This document shows positions 1-8,686 of a stretch of 64,000 nucleotides of DNA, one piece after another. Numbering within the stretch: position 1 is the first letter of the stretch; each line of letters opens with the position of its first letter. The notes below the pieces were generated by a model. That model was not told the DNA's origin and did not search any database. It saw nothing but the letters and a program-made list of their open reading frames with translations. A program made the translations under genes and the position numbers. The stretch is from Candidatus Desulfosporosinus nitrosoreducens (GTDB lineage: Bacteria; Bacillota; Desulfitobacteriia; Desulfitobacteriales; Desulfitobacteriaceae): positions 104,176-168,175 of the forward strand of contig NZ_JAVHUW010000051.1 of assembly GCF_030954495.1 (NCBI RefSeq), given 5' to 3'.

Positions 1-85
1 GCTTAAAGTGTCTAAAGTATAGTGATGTCTCTCCCGGGTGTCAAGCTGTTTTTGCGAACTAATCTAAAATAAGTTAAAATTGAGC

Positions 86-128
86 GCAAAAAACTAGCCA
101 GAATGTCTCCAGCAAAAACATTCTGGCT
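86..128 (-). terminator. Intrinsic terminator of the QueG-like gene
   Basis: An 11-bp stem (AGCCAGAATGT pairing with ACATTCTGGCT, 96-106 with 118-128) is followed on the minus strand by a run of T residues at about 88-93. It lies about 110 bases beyond the stop of the Fe-S gene at 240. The sequence between 1 and 239 shows nothing else. Confidence 0.7.
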
Positions 129-239
129 TAAAGCTATAAATTACCCGGTCTTCCGGAATGGGTAACATATGACAAGAAAATCATGATAATGCTCTTTATA
201 AACAGTCTTGGTAAATAAAATAGCAGCTTTCAGAAGCAA

Positions 240-1076
240 TTATTTTTTAGGAACAGAACTTTCACAGGGAACACCTACCTGACACTTTCCACACCCATAT
301 CTCGGTTTGTATTTCTCAGCCGTTTTGTCTAAAAAACCGGAACATATTATATGATTTTTCCCCTTATCGAGGGAGATTGCCTTGACCGGACAATGCTTTA
401 CACAGGCCCCGCACATAGAACAGTATTCATAAATGTCTTTATACTCCCGTTCATCGGGAGGCAAGTACAGCTCTGTGACAATGCTGCCAAATCTGCCTGC
501 GATGCCTTTTTTAGTTATCAGGCCTTTGGAAAGTCCAAAGGTTCCAAGTCCACAAATATAAGCTACATGCCTTTCCGACCAATTGCTCGTGAATGCTTTG
601 GGGTCGCCGGAATTTTGCTTGGCTTTGTTAAATCCGGTCTGGGCCCAGAACCGTTTATCCAAAGATGGGGCCAGACTCTTAAACCCTGCCTTTATTAATT
701 CAGAGCTTAAATATTGGCAAAGCCTAACGACAAAAGCCTGGCCTTCAATTCTGCCATGTAACCATTCTTCTGAAGGCCATAACCTATCTCTTCTGTTTCC
801 TTTTTTCACCGCCTCCGTAAAGGGCAGAAAAAAGGAGATAACGGTTCTGGATTCAGGTAACCATTCTCTGGGTTCCATAAAGTGCTGCCCTATCACTGAG
901 GCTTCCTTCAACAAATTGAAACACTCATTATCAGCTGCGGCAAAGGCCAAGATTGGAGTTTCAAAAATTCTCATACCCTTGACCGTTTCCGACAGCGCTA
1001 TTTCCTCCGGAACATAATTGTACTCTGAGTTTTGCAAAAAACCGGCCGCCATTTTGCTTAAGCTCTGTTTATCCAT
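240..1076 (-). CDS. QueG-like 4Fe-4S reductase family protein
   Basis: A 278-residue soluble protein resembling the epoxyqueuosine reductase/reductive-dehalogenase-like Fe-S family. The C-terminal third carries CSMCGACVKHCP and a second cluster, CGKCQVGVPC, enough for ferredoxin-type [4Fe-4S] centres. The N-terminal half is the family's non-ferredoxin domain, including a GLGTFGLSKG stretch typical of these proteins. It is shorter than classical QueG (about 350-380 aa), and in anaerobes such short relatives are usually annotated only as epoxyqueuosine reductase-like. The start is the ATG six codons inside the longest frame, because GGAGG sits five bases upstream. It is divergent from the DUF134 regulator, with a dispersed repeat between them. 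True tRNA modification activity is not shown. Confidence 0.72.
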   Translation of the reverse strand: MDKQSLSKMAAGFLQNSEYNYVPEEIALSETVKGMRIFETPILAFAAADNECFNLLKEASVIGQHFMEPREWLPESRTVISFFLPFTEAVKKGNRRDRLWPSEEWLHGRIEGQAFVVRLCQYLSSELIKAGFKSLAPSLDKRFWAQTGFNKAKQNSGDPKAFTSNWSERHVAYICGLGTFGLSKGLITKKGIAGRFGSIVTELYLPPDEREYKDIYEYCSMCGACVKHCPVKAISLDKGKNHIICSGFLDKTAEKYKPRYGCGKCQVGVPCESSVPKK

Positions 1077-1273
1077 AAAAGCCTCCGTCATTCATTTCCA
1101 ATCTAAGTCTCTAAGTCGAAGATGCCCTATTACCCTGTACGGCCCTCCAAAGCTCCCGGCGGTAATTAACCTTCGACCGGAATAGGCCGGTTTTTATGAT
1201 AATTAAGTACCGCAATACCTTTCTTCTTCAAAAACTATTCCACTAATATTCTCTATTTCCTGCAAGGAATAGC

Positions 1274-1407
1274 CAATAAAGAAGACTTGATTCAGGTGGA
1301 GTTTTAACTCCATTTGAATCTTAGTCGCCCTTATCCAGGGAGTTAGCCGCTCTTAACTCACCGCTTGCCGAAGCGGGAGTTTTAGAGCGGATTAGTCAGC
1401 GGATAAA
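1274..1407 (+). repeat. 134-nt dispersed structured repeat, copy A
   Basis: This stretch recurs as its near-identical reverse complement at 41836-41969, the same length with roughly a dozen differences. It contains two internal hairpins: GATTCAGGTGGAGTT facing AACTCCATTTGAATC (about 1289-1320), and an imperfect hairpin from CCGCTC to GAGCGG (about 1348-1390) whose tip is CGCTT/AAGCG. It lies in the divergent intergenic region. There are no terminal transposon-like ends or target duplications that I can see, so it is most like a REP/BIME-type or small structured-RNA repeat. Confidence 0.75.
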
Positions 1408-1461
1408 AGCAAATATCGTTAACTCCTTTATTCGCATTGAGCATCCCTTTCGGAGGAGTCA

Positions 1462-1489
1462 TTGACATCTGCCAAAAGTACAGTATAAT
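1462..1489 (+). promoter_or_regulatory. Sigma-A promoter of the DUF134 gene
   Basis: A perfect -35 TTGACA (1462-1467) and perfect -10 TATAAT (1484-1489) are separated by 16 bases, about 95 bases before the ATG at 1587. Confidence 0.65.
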
Positions 1490-1586
1490 TTTTAACCATA
1501 AGATCATATGTCAAAAACCTGAAAAGAGAAATTCTTAATCATCTTGAGAGTGGATAGGTTTAAATCTACGCAGGGGAGAACAAATT

Positions 1587-1964
1587 ATGCCAAGACCGAG
1601 AAAGTGGAGAAAAGTGTGCTGCTTGCCGGAAAGCAACCGCTTTGGACCTCTTAACACTTCAATCAAGCAGAATCATTGTGTCATGATGACCGTCGACGAA
1701 TATGAAACAATACGGCTCATTGATTTGGAAGGGTTTACCCAAGAAGAATGCGCCGATCAAATGAATATCGCGCGCACCACAGTTCAGCGAATATATAACG
1801 ATGCCAGAAAAAAAATTGCGGAGTCTTTGGTCAATGGCAAAGTATTAAACATTGAAGGCGGCGATTACAAGCTTTGTGACGGTCTTGAGCAATACTGCGG
1901 CTGTGGCGGTTGTGCTAAACATCGCTGTCATAAAGTTTTGCAGGAAGATCGTGAAGGTAGCTGA
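1587..1964 (+). CDS. DUF134 (UPF0251) family DNA-binding protein
   Basis: A 125-residue protein starting [16 protein letters not shown], the hallmark start of the DUF134/UPF0251 family. A helix-turn-helix resembling sigma-factor region 4 spans roughly residues 35-75 ([29 protein letters not shown]). A Cys/His-rich tail ([12 protein letters not shown], near residues 103-114) is likely to bind a metal or Fe-S cluster. In anaerobes the family often sits next to NifX-type and DUF5320 genes. Here only degenerate traces that might be such genes remain (see 4987-6018). It has its own promoter and a GGGGAG ribosome site. The regulon is unknown. Confidence 0.85.
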   Translation: MPRPRKWRKVCCLPESNRFGPLNTSIKQNHCVMMTVDEYETIRLIDLEGFTQEECADQMNIARTTVQRIYNDARKKIAESLVNGKVLNIEGGDYKLCDGLEQYCGCGGCAKHRCHKVLQEDREGS

Positions 1965-2017
1965 TAATGTATGCTGAACGAAGGTTCTGCTGAAGGTCTG
2001 GCTCTCGCCAAACTCTT

Positions 2018-3634
2018 TTACTCCTCTAAAAACTCCAGAAAAGGCTTTTTCATACTCACGAGCGCATTGACCATAAGTTCTACTAATCCCCCGTACTGAA
2101 CATTAAATTTCGCCGTCGCCTCATAAAATTCCAGAATATCCCGGATAGCTCCTTTACAGTTAGAACATGGGGCACAGACATATTTAGGCAAGTTAAAATT
2201 CTCCATAGTATCTTGAAAGGCTCCGAGGATCTGGTTAAACTTCATGCGTGAACTAACTTTATTTCTCCACTCACTAAAATTGACGGAATTCGTAATTGCG
2301 AATCCACCGCCACCCCCACAGCAGTAATTATCGACTCCATGGGGTGTCATTTCGCGAAATTGCGGACAAACAGCTTTTAAGACGTTTCGCTGAGGTTCAA
2401 CAATCCCCATGCCGCGAACATAATTACAAGGATCATGAAGCGTCACAGGAAAGTTGTTTTTTTGAGAATCGAATATTAAACGTTTACTCTTCACCATATC
2501 CCAAAGCAGAGGCAGGCAGCTTTCCACCGGAATCTTTTGCTCGGCCTGAGCCATACGGTCGCCTACAACCATTGAAGCTTTATGGGCATGGCCGCACTCA
2601 GCAATAACAATTCGCTTGACACCCAGGTCCTTGGCGACTTTCATCTGCATCAAAGCTAATTGTTTCGCTTGAAAATCGTCATACCAGATACCGTAGTTTA
2701 CATTGTCATAGCCCGCTATTTCACTGCTGAGCGTCCAGTCCAAACCGGCTTCTTCGAAAAGAATAGCAAAAGCGATAGGGTTTTCCGGCCAGGCCATATA
2801 TTCACCCGCATTATGTAAGAGGAGAATATCCGCTCCTTTTTTGTCAATCGGAAATTTAATTTTCAAACCGTACTTTTCTTCAATGTCCTCTTCTAAAAAC
2901 TCAATCGTATCTAAGAAAGCAGGTTTGGTTATTCCCGTGGAGGAGCCTGTTTTCATTTGCAGTACCGTCCCTTTGGTATGCAAGGGAAGAGGGGCAATTC
3001 CCATTTCCTGACTGAAAATTTTTCGGATTTCTTTCGTGAGAATGGCATTATCTAAACCCAACGGGCAACTTTGGGCACAACGGCGGCAAAGATTGCAACG
3101 ATAGGCTAATTCACCCAGCCGTGCGACCGTCTCCCAATTCACATCAATATCCGCACCGACAAAACTACCCAAAAGCCGGCCACTTCTTGTGAAATATTTC
3201 TTAACAATTTTCCTGAGAACTTCGGAGCGGAAAATTGGACGGTATAGTTCATTTTTGCCTGAGGCTTCAAAGATATGGCAGGCGGCGGAACAGGTATCAC
3301 ATTTGGCACAGTATTCGAAGGATAACAAGTACGGTTGAAGAGCCCCGTTGTTGGCATCAGAAAAACTCTTTTCCAAACCCTTAAGAAACTGATTGACAAA
3401 TTTCTCCTCTTCCTCTTTTGTTTCGGGCCTGGTCAAGGTATCAATACCAACGTAGCCATCGAGCGACGTGCAAAATTTTTTCCGCCACTCAGGTTTGGGA
3501 TCTGTCAATGAGGGTTCTAGGCCGGGTTTATCATAAGGCGGCAATAAAGGCATAAGCTGTTTGGGATTAACCCTAACCAATTGCTCATCCGATCGTCCCA
3601 TATCCTTTGGGCGTAAATCCTTGTGATCTATCAT
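2018..3634 (-). CDS. HdrD/GlpC-like CCG-domain Fe-S oxidoreductase
   Basis: A 538-residue soluble protein with two [4Fe-4S] ferredoxin motifs, CAKCDTCSAACHIF and CNLCRRCAQSCPLG, followed by a C-terminal CCG domain (HDPCNYVRG ... NYCCGGGGGF ... CAPCSNC) of the kind that binds the non-cubane cluster in heterodisulfide reductase subunit B/D. The layout matches the HdrD/DsrK/GlpC superfamily, which passes electrons between ferredoxin or quinone pools and a thiol/disulfide or dehydrogenase partner. The start chosen is ATG 22 codons inside the longest frame, because GGAAGGAG lies just upstream. It is downstream of, and probably co-transcribed with, the related 3757 gene (122-base gap). No membrane anchor or dehydrogenase partner is adjacent, so the physiological partner is unknown. 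Confidence 0.8.
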   Translation of the reverse strand: MIDHKDLRPKDMGRSDEQLVRVNPKQLMPLLPPYDKPGLEPSLTDPKPEWRKKFCTSLDGYVGIDTLTRPETKEEEEKFVNQFLKGLEKSFSDANNGALQPYLLSFEYCAKCDTCSAACHIFEASGKNELYRPIFRSEVLRKIVKKYFTRSGRLLGSFVGADIDVNWETVARLGELAYRCNLCRRCAQSCPLGLDNAILTKEIRKIFSQEMGIAPLPLHTKGTVLQMKTGSSTGITKPAFLDTIEFLEEDIEEKYGLKIKFPIDKKGADILLLHNAGEYMAWPENPIAFAILFEEAGLDWTLSSEIAGYDNVNYGIWYDDFQAKQLALMQMKVAKDLGVKRIVIAECGHAHKASMVVGDRMAQAEQKIPVESCLPLLWDMVKSKRLIFDSQKNNFPVTLHDPCNYVRGMGIVEPQRNVLKAVCPQFREMTPHGVDNYCCGGGGGFAITNSVNFSEWRNKVSSRMKFNQILGAFQDTMENFNLPKYVCAPCSNCKGAIRDILEFYEATAKFNVQYGGLVELMVNALVSMKKPFLEFLEE

Positions 3635-3756
3635 ACTAAACTCTCCTTCCAAATATTTAACTTCCGAAATCTGTTTTTGATCGCTACATCGGCAGTCCAA
3701 TAATCGAGAGCATTAGAAGGATCAAATGATCTCTGCGGTAGGATGGTTAAACTAAT

Positions 3757-4986
3757 TCAGTGAAAAAATTGCTTCTCCTCATCTACTAAACCTAAAGCAA
3801 TTTCTACTAAGGCCGTGAGATGCATCATTTTCATGCCAAGTTTGTAATGCTTATTCATATCCACAAACTGGTCCATACAGTTATGGCAGGGAATACAGCC
3901 AATTTTCGCACCGGTAGCGACTAATTGGTCGACTTTCGGTTTCGCTTTGACCATACGCATTTCTTTCGTTTCAGCGACGGCGCCCGCACCTCCGCCGGCT
4001 CCACAACAAAAATTATAGTTCCTGTTAGGATACATTTCGCGGAAATCCATGACCGTATTACTCAGCACATAGCGCTGAGGCTCAACAATCCCTTCTTTGC
4101 GCACCATATTGCAAGGATCATGCAAGGTTACCGGAATTGTGTTTCTAGTCTTATCTAACTTTAGCCTGCCGTCTTTAATCCAATCGGCATATAACTCGAC
4201 TATATGGCGAACAGGGAACTGTTTCCCCTGCCAATAATCACGCCCAAACACTCTGGTTGAGCGGAAAGCATGTCCGCATTCCGTGACAATAATTTCCTTA
4301 GGGTTTAGCCTCTCAACTTCTTCAAACAAGGGGCGGGAAATTGCCGCAAATTCATCGTCTTTACCGGTGAACAAACAGATATTTGTGGCATCCCAACGTT
4401 TTGAGCTGAGCGTAAAGTTTGCTTTAGCCGCGTGGAAAACATTTAAAATACTTTGCAAATCAGCCGGATAATGTTTGATCTCCCGGGCATTAAACCCAAA
4501 GAAGAAATCGGCATTAGGCACATCTAAAGGAATCTTATACGTCGGATCGTTCAGGTCCTTCTGCATCATTTCTTCGATCCATTCCAATGTCTCAAGATAA
4601 TCAATTTCTTCAACGCCCATCTGGTTGCCTGTTCGCAGATGGTCATTAGCGATTACTTGCAAATAGCCGGGCGGATTGGCCACTTTTCCTCGAAAAGCCC
4701 TCGCAAGCGCGTTTATATTCACGCCCATCGGACATTCCACGGTACAGCGGTTACACATTGTACAATTCCAGATGAAGGGATCATTTTCCGCTTCTTCCCG
4801 CATACCCAGGACTACTTTGTGGATGAATTTCCGCGGATCTTGATCCTCATGCAAATTACTATAGACACAGCCGGCCGTACACATACCACAGGTCAGACAA
4901 TTAGAAAAATCATAGCTATGCAATAAGACCGCCATTTCATCCCGTAAGGTTGGATCCAGACTTTTAAATCTGATGGGTTCTCTCAT
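3757..4986 (-). CDS. Second CCG-domain Fe-S oxidoreductase
   Basis: A 409-residue relative of the neighbouring protein. It has ferredoxin motifs CLTCGMCTAGC and CTMCNRCTVECPMG in the N-terminal quarter, then a CCG domain (HDPCNMVRK ... NFCCGAGGGAG ... CIPCHNC). Length and order fit HdrD/GlpC-type electron carriers. GGAGG lies ten bases before the ATG. The two paralogues share block motifs such as GIVEPQR after the first CCG segment, so they probably arose by duplication and act as a pair. No substrate-specific domain is visible. Confidence 0.8.
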   Translation of the reverse strand: MREPIRFKSLDPTLRDEMAVLLHSYDFSNCLTCGMCTAGCVYSNLHEDQDPRKFIHKVVLGMREEAENDPFIWNCTMCNRCTVECPMGVNINALARAFRGKVANPPGYLQVIANDHLRTGNQMGVEEIDYLETLEWIEEMMQKDLNDPTYKIPLDVPNADFFFGFNAREIKHYPADLQSILNVFHAAKANFTLSSKRWDATNICLFTGKDDEFAAISRPLFEEVERLNPKEIIVTECGHAFRSTRVFGRDYWQGKQFPVRHIVELYADWIKDGRLKLDKTRNTIPVTLHDPCNMVRKEGIVEPQRYVLSNTVMDFREMYPNRNYNFCCGAGGGAGAVAETKEMRMVKAKPKVDQLVATGAKIGCIPCHNCMDQFVDMNKHYKLGMKMMHLTALVEIALGLVDEEKQFFH

Positions 4987-6018
4987 ATTGCGCTTACCTC
5001 CGACATTTCATTAAGATTCGCAGGGCAATGGTCCTTGTCCATGACATCGGCTTTACTCAGGGCTTAAACACTTTCACTGGAAGGCTGTTGGGCAAGCCAA
5101 AAAACGGCAACTATAAATTAATATGGTTACCGCCGGTCAACTAAACGTATAATATTTTGTCAGTGCCGATCAATGTCCGGGCTGCCGGGGGCAGTGCAAC
5201 CGGCATTATGAAGTCTTCCATGGTTATCCTCCTTCCAAATACCCGGGTCCTTATTACAATGTTCACATGCATCATGATGCTGATACTCGTGCCGAACAGA
5301 GCCTGCGGATTTAGGTTGAGTTTTTGAGTGATTTCAGCAATAGGACTACCGCCAAATAGTTCATGGTCTTCATGGCAATTTATCAGGCCATCAACCGGGA
5401 CCGATTGGAATACCGCTCACGATGCCAATCACTTTTTTGATACTGCTCAGTTTATGTAGCTTGGCGGAAAAATCCGTTGACCTCTCCTTCCTTTCAGCAC
5501 AATCATTGCTGCAAATATTGCCACCTTGCTTGCAATTTTCGCTCTTTGCTTCTCTCCTCAACCTCAATTTTCAGGAAATAGTATTGGACCTGCTCCATTT
5601 CTTCCTGGCAGCGAATTACCTCCTTTTGGTTATCGACATATGCCCTTTTCAATTTTAATTATAGTTTCTTTTGAACATATGTCAATTACTATTATTGAGT
5701 GCTGCTTTCCTGGCACAAAAATCGCCGGCTTCAGTTCTCACTACAGTCCCGAGCCGGCAGATCATTTATATCCTTCGCTTTGTTTAATTGCCGATCAGCA
5801 AATTCCTTCCCGCCGGATACATCTTGAGGCTAAAGAAAACTTGGCCGGCGCCCAAAGACACTGTCTGCGCAGGGGTTAGCAGAGCGGAGAAGCGCCGGAC
5901 ATGGGTATCAAGGGGCCCGAAGCCAAAGATGGCGAGAAGGGACACTCTTAGCGCATGGGTCTGCCCAGTTGCTCTGATACTTGGAAGGTATATAAGCAAG
6001 TTTATATTTTTCGATAGT
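4987..6018. other. Decayed region with gene remnants
   Basis: About one kilobase without a convincing intact gene. On the minus strand a good promoter (TTGACA/TATAAT, 5658-5685) leads to an AAGGAGG site at about 5619 and the start of a frame reading LPGRNGAGPILF, which then stops. This resembles the N-terminus of DUF5320-type small proteins, but that is only a resemblance. A second frame (5503-5652) would give a 49-residue charged peptide, and a third (5141-5221, after GGAAGGAGG) a 26-residue peptide. Between them an open stretch reading ELFGGSPIAEITQKL is interrupted by stops. I read this as several frameshifted small genes; none can be named. Confidence 0.4.
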
Positions 6019-6067
6019 ACAAAAAAATGCCTTGGGATGAGAACGTTATCTTCTCAACCAAGGCATT
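6019..6067 (-). terminator. Strong intrinsic terminator
   Basis: AATGCCTTGG pairs with CCAAGGCATT (6026-6067), with inner TGAGAA/TTCTCA, followed on the minus strand by seven T. It would end minus-strand transcription coming from the GNAT gene at 6351, or a short RNA. The stretch 6068-6350 shows no gene. Confidence 0.75.
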
Positions 6068-6350
6068 GACTATTCTTTCACCAGCAAATTCTAAGCCTGA
6101 AACACACCGGCAATAAAGCAACGCCAACGTGCCCAAAGTACCCCATTTGCCTTGCTCTTATTTTGCCTACATCTACGGCATTTCAGCTTGCACATCTATA
6201 TCCTCAGCCCCTTATTATTCCATCATCCTATTTGTAAAAATACCCTTTAAATTAGCCATCTCTCCTTCTATGCTTTATTTATTGCCTATGAGCTTGTATG
6301 GACACTTTCTTACTGCCGATGATGTGGTCCGAAAATCCCAACTGTACAGC

Positions 6351-6896
6351 CTATATATACTGATATTCTTCTCGTATAAGCGCAAATAGTAAATTGTCAC
6401 GCCAAACTCCTCTGATCTTTTGATCTTTAATAAAATGTCCTTCCTGCCTCATACCAAGTTTTTTAAGTATTTTTATTGAAGCGGCATTTTCCACATCGCA
6501 CATAGCAATGATTCTATGTAAGTTAAGCTTCGCAAAACCAAATTTGATTAATGCCCTGCCAGTTTCCGTGCCAAAACCTTTTCCCCAGTATTCAGGATGA
6601 AAAAAATAGCCAATTTCTCCGGTCTCATTATCTTTGATACTCATAAGGCCATTGCCAATAAGTTGATCTATTGATTTGAGAACTATGCCTAAAACATATT
6701 TTGTTCTATCTAAATCTTCCTGAAAGCCAATTTGTTTATCCAAAGCTTTTCTTGTTTGTATCTCATCATTTGGCCCCCATGTAATATATCGCACAACTTC
6801 TTCATTTGACTTTATCCTATGGATATCGTCGAAATCTTTATAATCCAACTCTCTTATAAATAATCGGTCCGTCTCCAGCGTTTCTATTCGAGTCAT
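6351..6896 (-). CDS. GNAT N-acetyltransferase, RimJ/RimL type
   Basis: A 181-residue cytoplasmic acetyltransferase. The start ETDRLFIRELDYKDFDDIH and the central GEIGYFFHPEYWGKGFGTETGRA region (acetyl-CoA-binding motif A, here GKGFGTE) are typical of the RimJ/RimL-like GNAT subfamily, which acetylates N-terminal amines or small amines. A late signature, LHRIIAMCDVENAASI, with a conserved Asn for the C-terminal subdomain, follows. The start is the ATG reading MTRIETLETD, because AAAGGAGGG is placed seven bases upstream; an ATG two codons earlier abuts the ribosome site. The substrate is unknown. Confidence 0.82.
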   Translation of the reverse strand: MTRIETLETDRLFIRELDYKDFDDIHRIKSNEEVVRYITWGPNDEIQTRKALDKQIGFQEDLDRTKYVLGIVLKSIDQLIGNGLMSIKDNETGEIGYFFHPEYWGKGFGTETGRALIKFGFAKLNLHRIIAMCDVENAASIKILKKLGMRQEGHFIKDQKIRGVWRDNLLFALIREEYQYI

Positions 6897-7010
6897 GTCC
6901 ATCCCTCCTTTATAACTCACTGAAGTAGTTTGCCAGGGCACTTCCCCAAGGAGCGGGTAAATCAGCAGCACCGGTTTTAAGGCAGTGCAGCGAAGTGTAC
7001 CAATTAAGAT

Positions 7011-7433
7011 TTATGCGATTGCTGAGCCGAGATAATTTTGTGTGAAAGCAATTGCCTTTTTTGTTAGCTCCTCGCATAAGTGCGGCGGATTATCAGGTTT
7101 AAATCCCTGTGACCGTAAAGTTTTGCAGTTTAGGCTGCCAAACTCTTCTTCAAACTTCTTTGCTAAATCATAGCACATACTTACTATTTCCTCATTTCTG
7201 AGGTCTCTTTGCCTTCCGAAAATTCCAAGAAACATTAACGCCCCTTCAATCAGTCCGCACTGAGCACCATATTTACCAGCCCCATGCATGCCAATTGCCG
7301 CTTCAATAATTTGTGAGCACAAATCTGCTTTGAAAATCTCCGCAAGTATCTTAATCATTGTCGTAGCACAGTTTATATCATCATTCCAATATAGACTGTG
7401 AACCCGTTCATTGATATACTCGTCAAATTGCAT
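7011..7433 (-). CDS. C_GCAxxG_C_C family (redox-active) protein
   Basis: A 140-residue protein with the spaced cysteine pattern of the C_GCAxxG_C_C family. NCATTMIKIL is near the N-terminus, GAGKYGAQCGLIEGALMFLG in the middle, and two late cysteines lie in FGSLNCKTL and PPHLCEEL. Members are small, probably redox-active or metal-binding proteins of anaerobes with no settled function. The ribosome site before the ATG is weak (GAGAGAG). It sits between two GNAT genes on the same strand, but spacing and weak signals do not argue for a tight operon. Confidence 0.72.
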   Translation of the reverse strand: MQFDEYINERVHSLYWNDDINCATTMIKILAEIFKADLCSQIIEAAIGMHGAGKYGAQCGLIEGALMFLGIFGRQRDLRNEEIVSMCYDLAKKFEEEFGSLNCKTLRSQGFKPDNPPHLCEELTKKAIAFTQNYLGSAIA

Positions 7434-7508
7434 CTCATGCTCAACTCTCTCTTTTTATAGTTATATCCCCTCTACACTCAATGCTCCCGGCGGTTTTGAC
7501 TCCTACAT

Positions 7509-7982
7509 TTACCGCACATATTTGGCCATAATTAAGTCGGTATCCTCAAAACCAGCTTTTTGGTACAAGGCAATAGCCCGTTTATTATGGGAAAAAACAT
7601 GTAATGTAATCTTACTAACTTGAAGCTTTCTCACTTCGGCATCTAACGCTTCCATAGCTTGTGTCCCGTACCCTTTGCCGCGGAACTCCTCAAAAATATA
7701 GAAATCGTTGATAAATGCCGTTTTAGCTGCCAAGCTATCGAAACATTGAAACCACAAATAACCAATCTTTATCTGATTAATAGGTTCAATAATTGAAAAG
7801 AGGTAGTGGTTTTCCGTATTTACACCATTCGGTAGTAGTTTCGCAAAGGATTCTTTCGACAAGTTAAGCGCTTCCTTTTCCCGCCAAGTCCCTGCTTTAA
7901 CTTTTTGATTTGCATACTCAGCAATAGCATTCGGTAAATAATCATGGAAATCATGTTTGCTCATCTTTTCCAATCTAACCAT
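7509..7982 (-). CDS. GNAT family N-acetyltransferase
   Basis: A 157-residue GNAT protein. The core FYIFEEFRGKGYGTQAMEALDAEVRK contains the acetyl-CoA pyrophosphate-binding GKGYGT loop, and HVFSHNKRAIALYQKAGFE is the classical C-terminal motif B, with Asn and Tyr positions expected for catalysis. GGAGG lies six bases before the ATG. The N-terminal half, which sets the acceptor, is not diagnostic. Confidence 0.82.
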   Translation of the reverse strand: MVRLEKMSKHDFHDYLPNAIAEYANQKVKAGTWREKEALNLSKESFAKLLPNGVNTENHYLFSIIEPINQIKIGYLWFQCFDSLAAKTAFINDFYIFEEFRGKGYGTQAMEALDAEVRKLQVSKITLHVFSHNKRAIALYQKAGFEDTDLIMAKYVR

Positions 7983-8113
7983 AATAAACCTCCATAATCT
8001 TTTCAGCTCTAGATCCCAACGCTTCCGGAGATGTTGTTGCAGTTATGCCGCGCATGTTTAAGCATAAATTCTTATAACATTCTATATGAGGCCGCTTCTA
8101 GAACATGTTAAAG

Positions 8114-8494
8114 CTATTTTGCTTGCTTTTTTATCTCATTAAATCTTTCTTCAGCAGCCATAATGGCATCAATACCTGTTTTACAGAGGACATTAATCCC
8201 TTTCACGATCGTAACAATGTTGAAAGCCTCCACCAACTCCCCTACAGTTAGCCCCGCTTCAACGGCAGCCACGGCATGTGCCTTAGCTCCACTTACCTCA
8301 TTATCCAACGAGTCCAATATCGTAAAGATTAATTCCGCTGTTTTTCTAGGTAATTCTCCATCCTGGATTGATTTGCGCATAGTGAAATAACCTTCCAGGG
8401 CATCCGGCGAATACTTCGCTAAGATATCTGCAAAAGGAGGTTCCCATTTGAGTTCCTCTCTGTAATATCTTAATATGTCTTTGTTCTTTTCCAC
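8114..8494 (-). CDS. AhpD-like (carboxymuconolactone decarboxylase fold) protein
   Basis: A 126-residue all-helical protein of the carboxymuconolactone decarboxylase/AhpD family. The central segment GAKAHAVAAVEAGLTVGELVEAF aligns with the AhpD active-site helix, but the CxxC pair is absent and only the following His is kept. It is therefore unlikely to be a peroxidase. Starts at GTG after GGGGTGA. It is followed in the opposite direction by the DoxX-like gene. Confidence 0.7.
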   Translation of the reverse strand: MEKNKDILRYYREELKWEPPFADILAKYSPDALEGYFTMRKSIQDGELPRKTAELIFTILDSLDNEVSGAKAHAVAAVEAGLTVGELVEAFNIVTIVKGINVLCKTGIDAIMAAEERFNEIKKQAK

Positions 8495-8612
8495 TTACAG
8501 TCACCCCACGTGATAATTCCGTAATCCTGACCTGCGCCGTCCAAACATTCGGTGTAAGTTATTTTTGCCAAGCCTAACTTTAATATTATTTTGCAATTAT
8601 TCTTAATTACTA

Positions 8613-8641
8613 TTGTTTTCCTCTTGCTACTATGTTAGAAT
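8613..8641 (+). promoter_or_regulatory. Promoter of the DoxX-like gene
   Basis: TTGTTT (8613-8618) and TAGAAT (8636-8641) with a 17-base spacer, 45 bases before the ATG. Confidence 0.5.
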
Positions 8642-8686
8642 AATTATCAGAAAGAACTTATTGCTTACAAAGAGGAGGTTATAGTA

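Larger units (their letters stand above)
1077..1586. other. Intergenic region between divergent genes
   Basis: A 510-base gap. It holds the 134-nt dispersed repeat (1274-1407) and the promoter of the DUF134 gene near its right end. I see no open frame with a ribosome site. Confidence 0.6.

Noticed and set aside
5422..6069. Several overlapping plus-strand frames of 78-117 codons
   Set aside because: Low-complexity, no ribosome sites, lie across promoter-like and decayed sequence.
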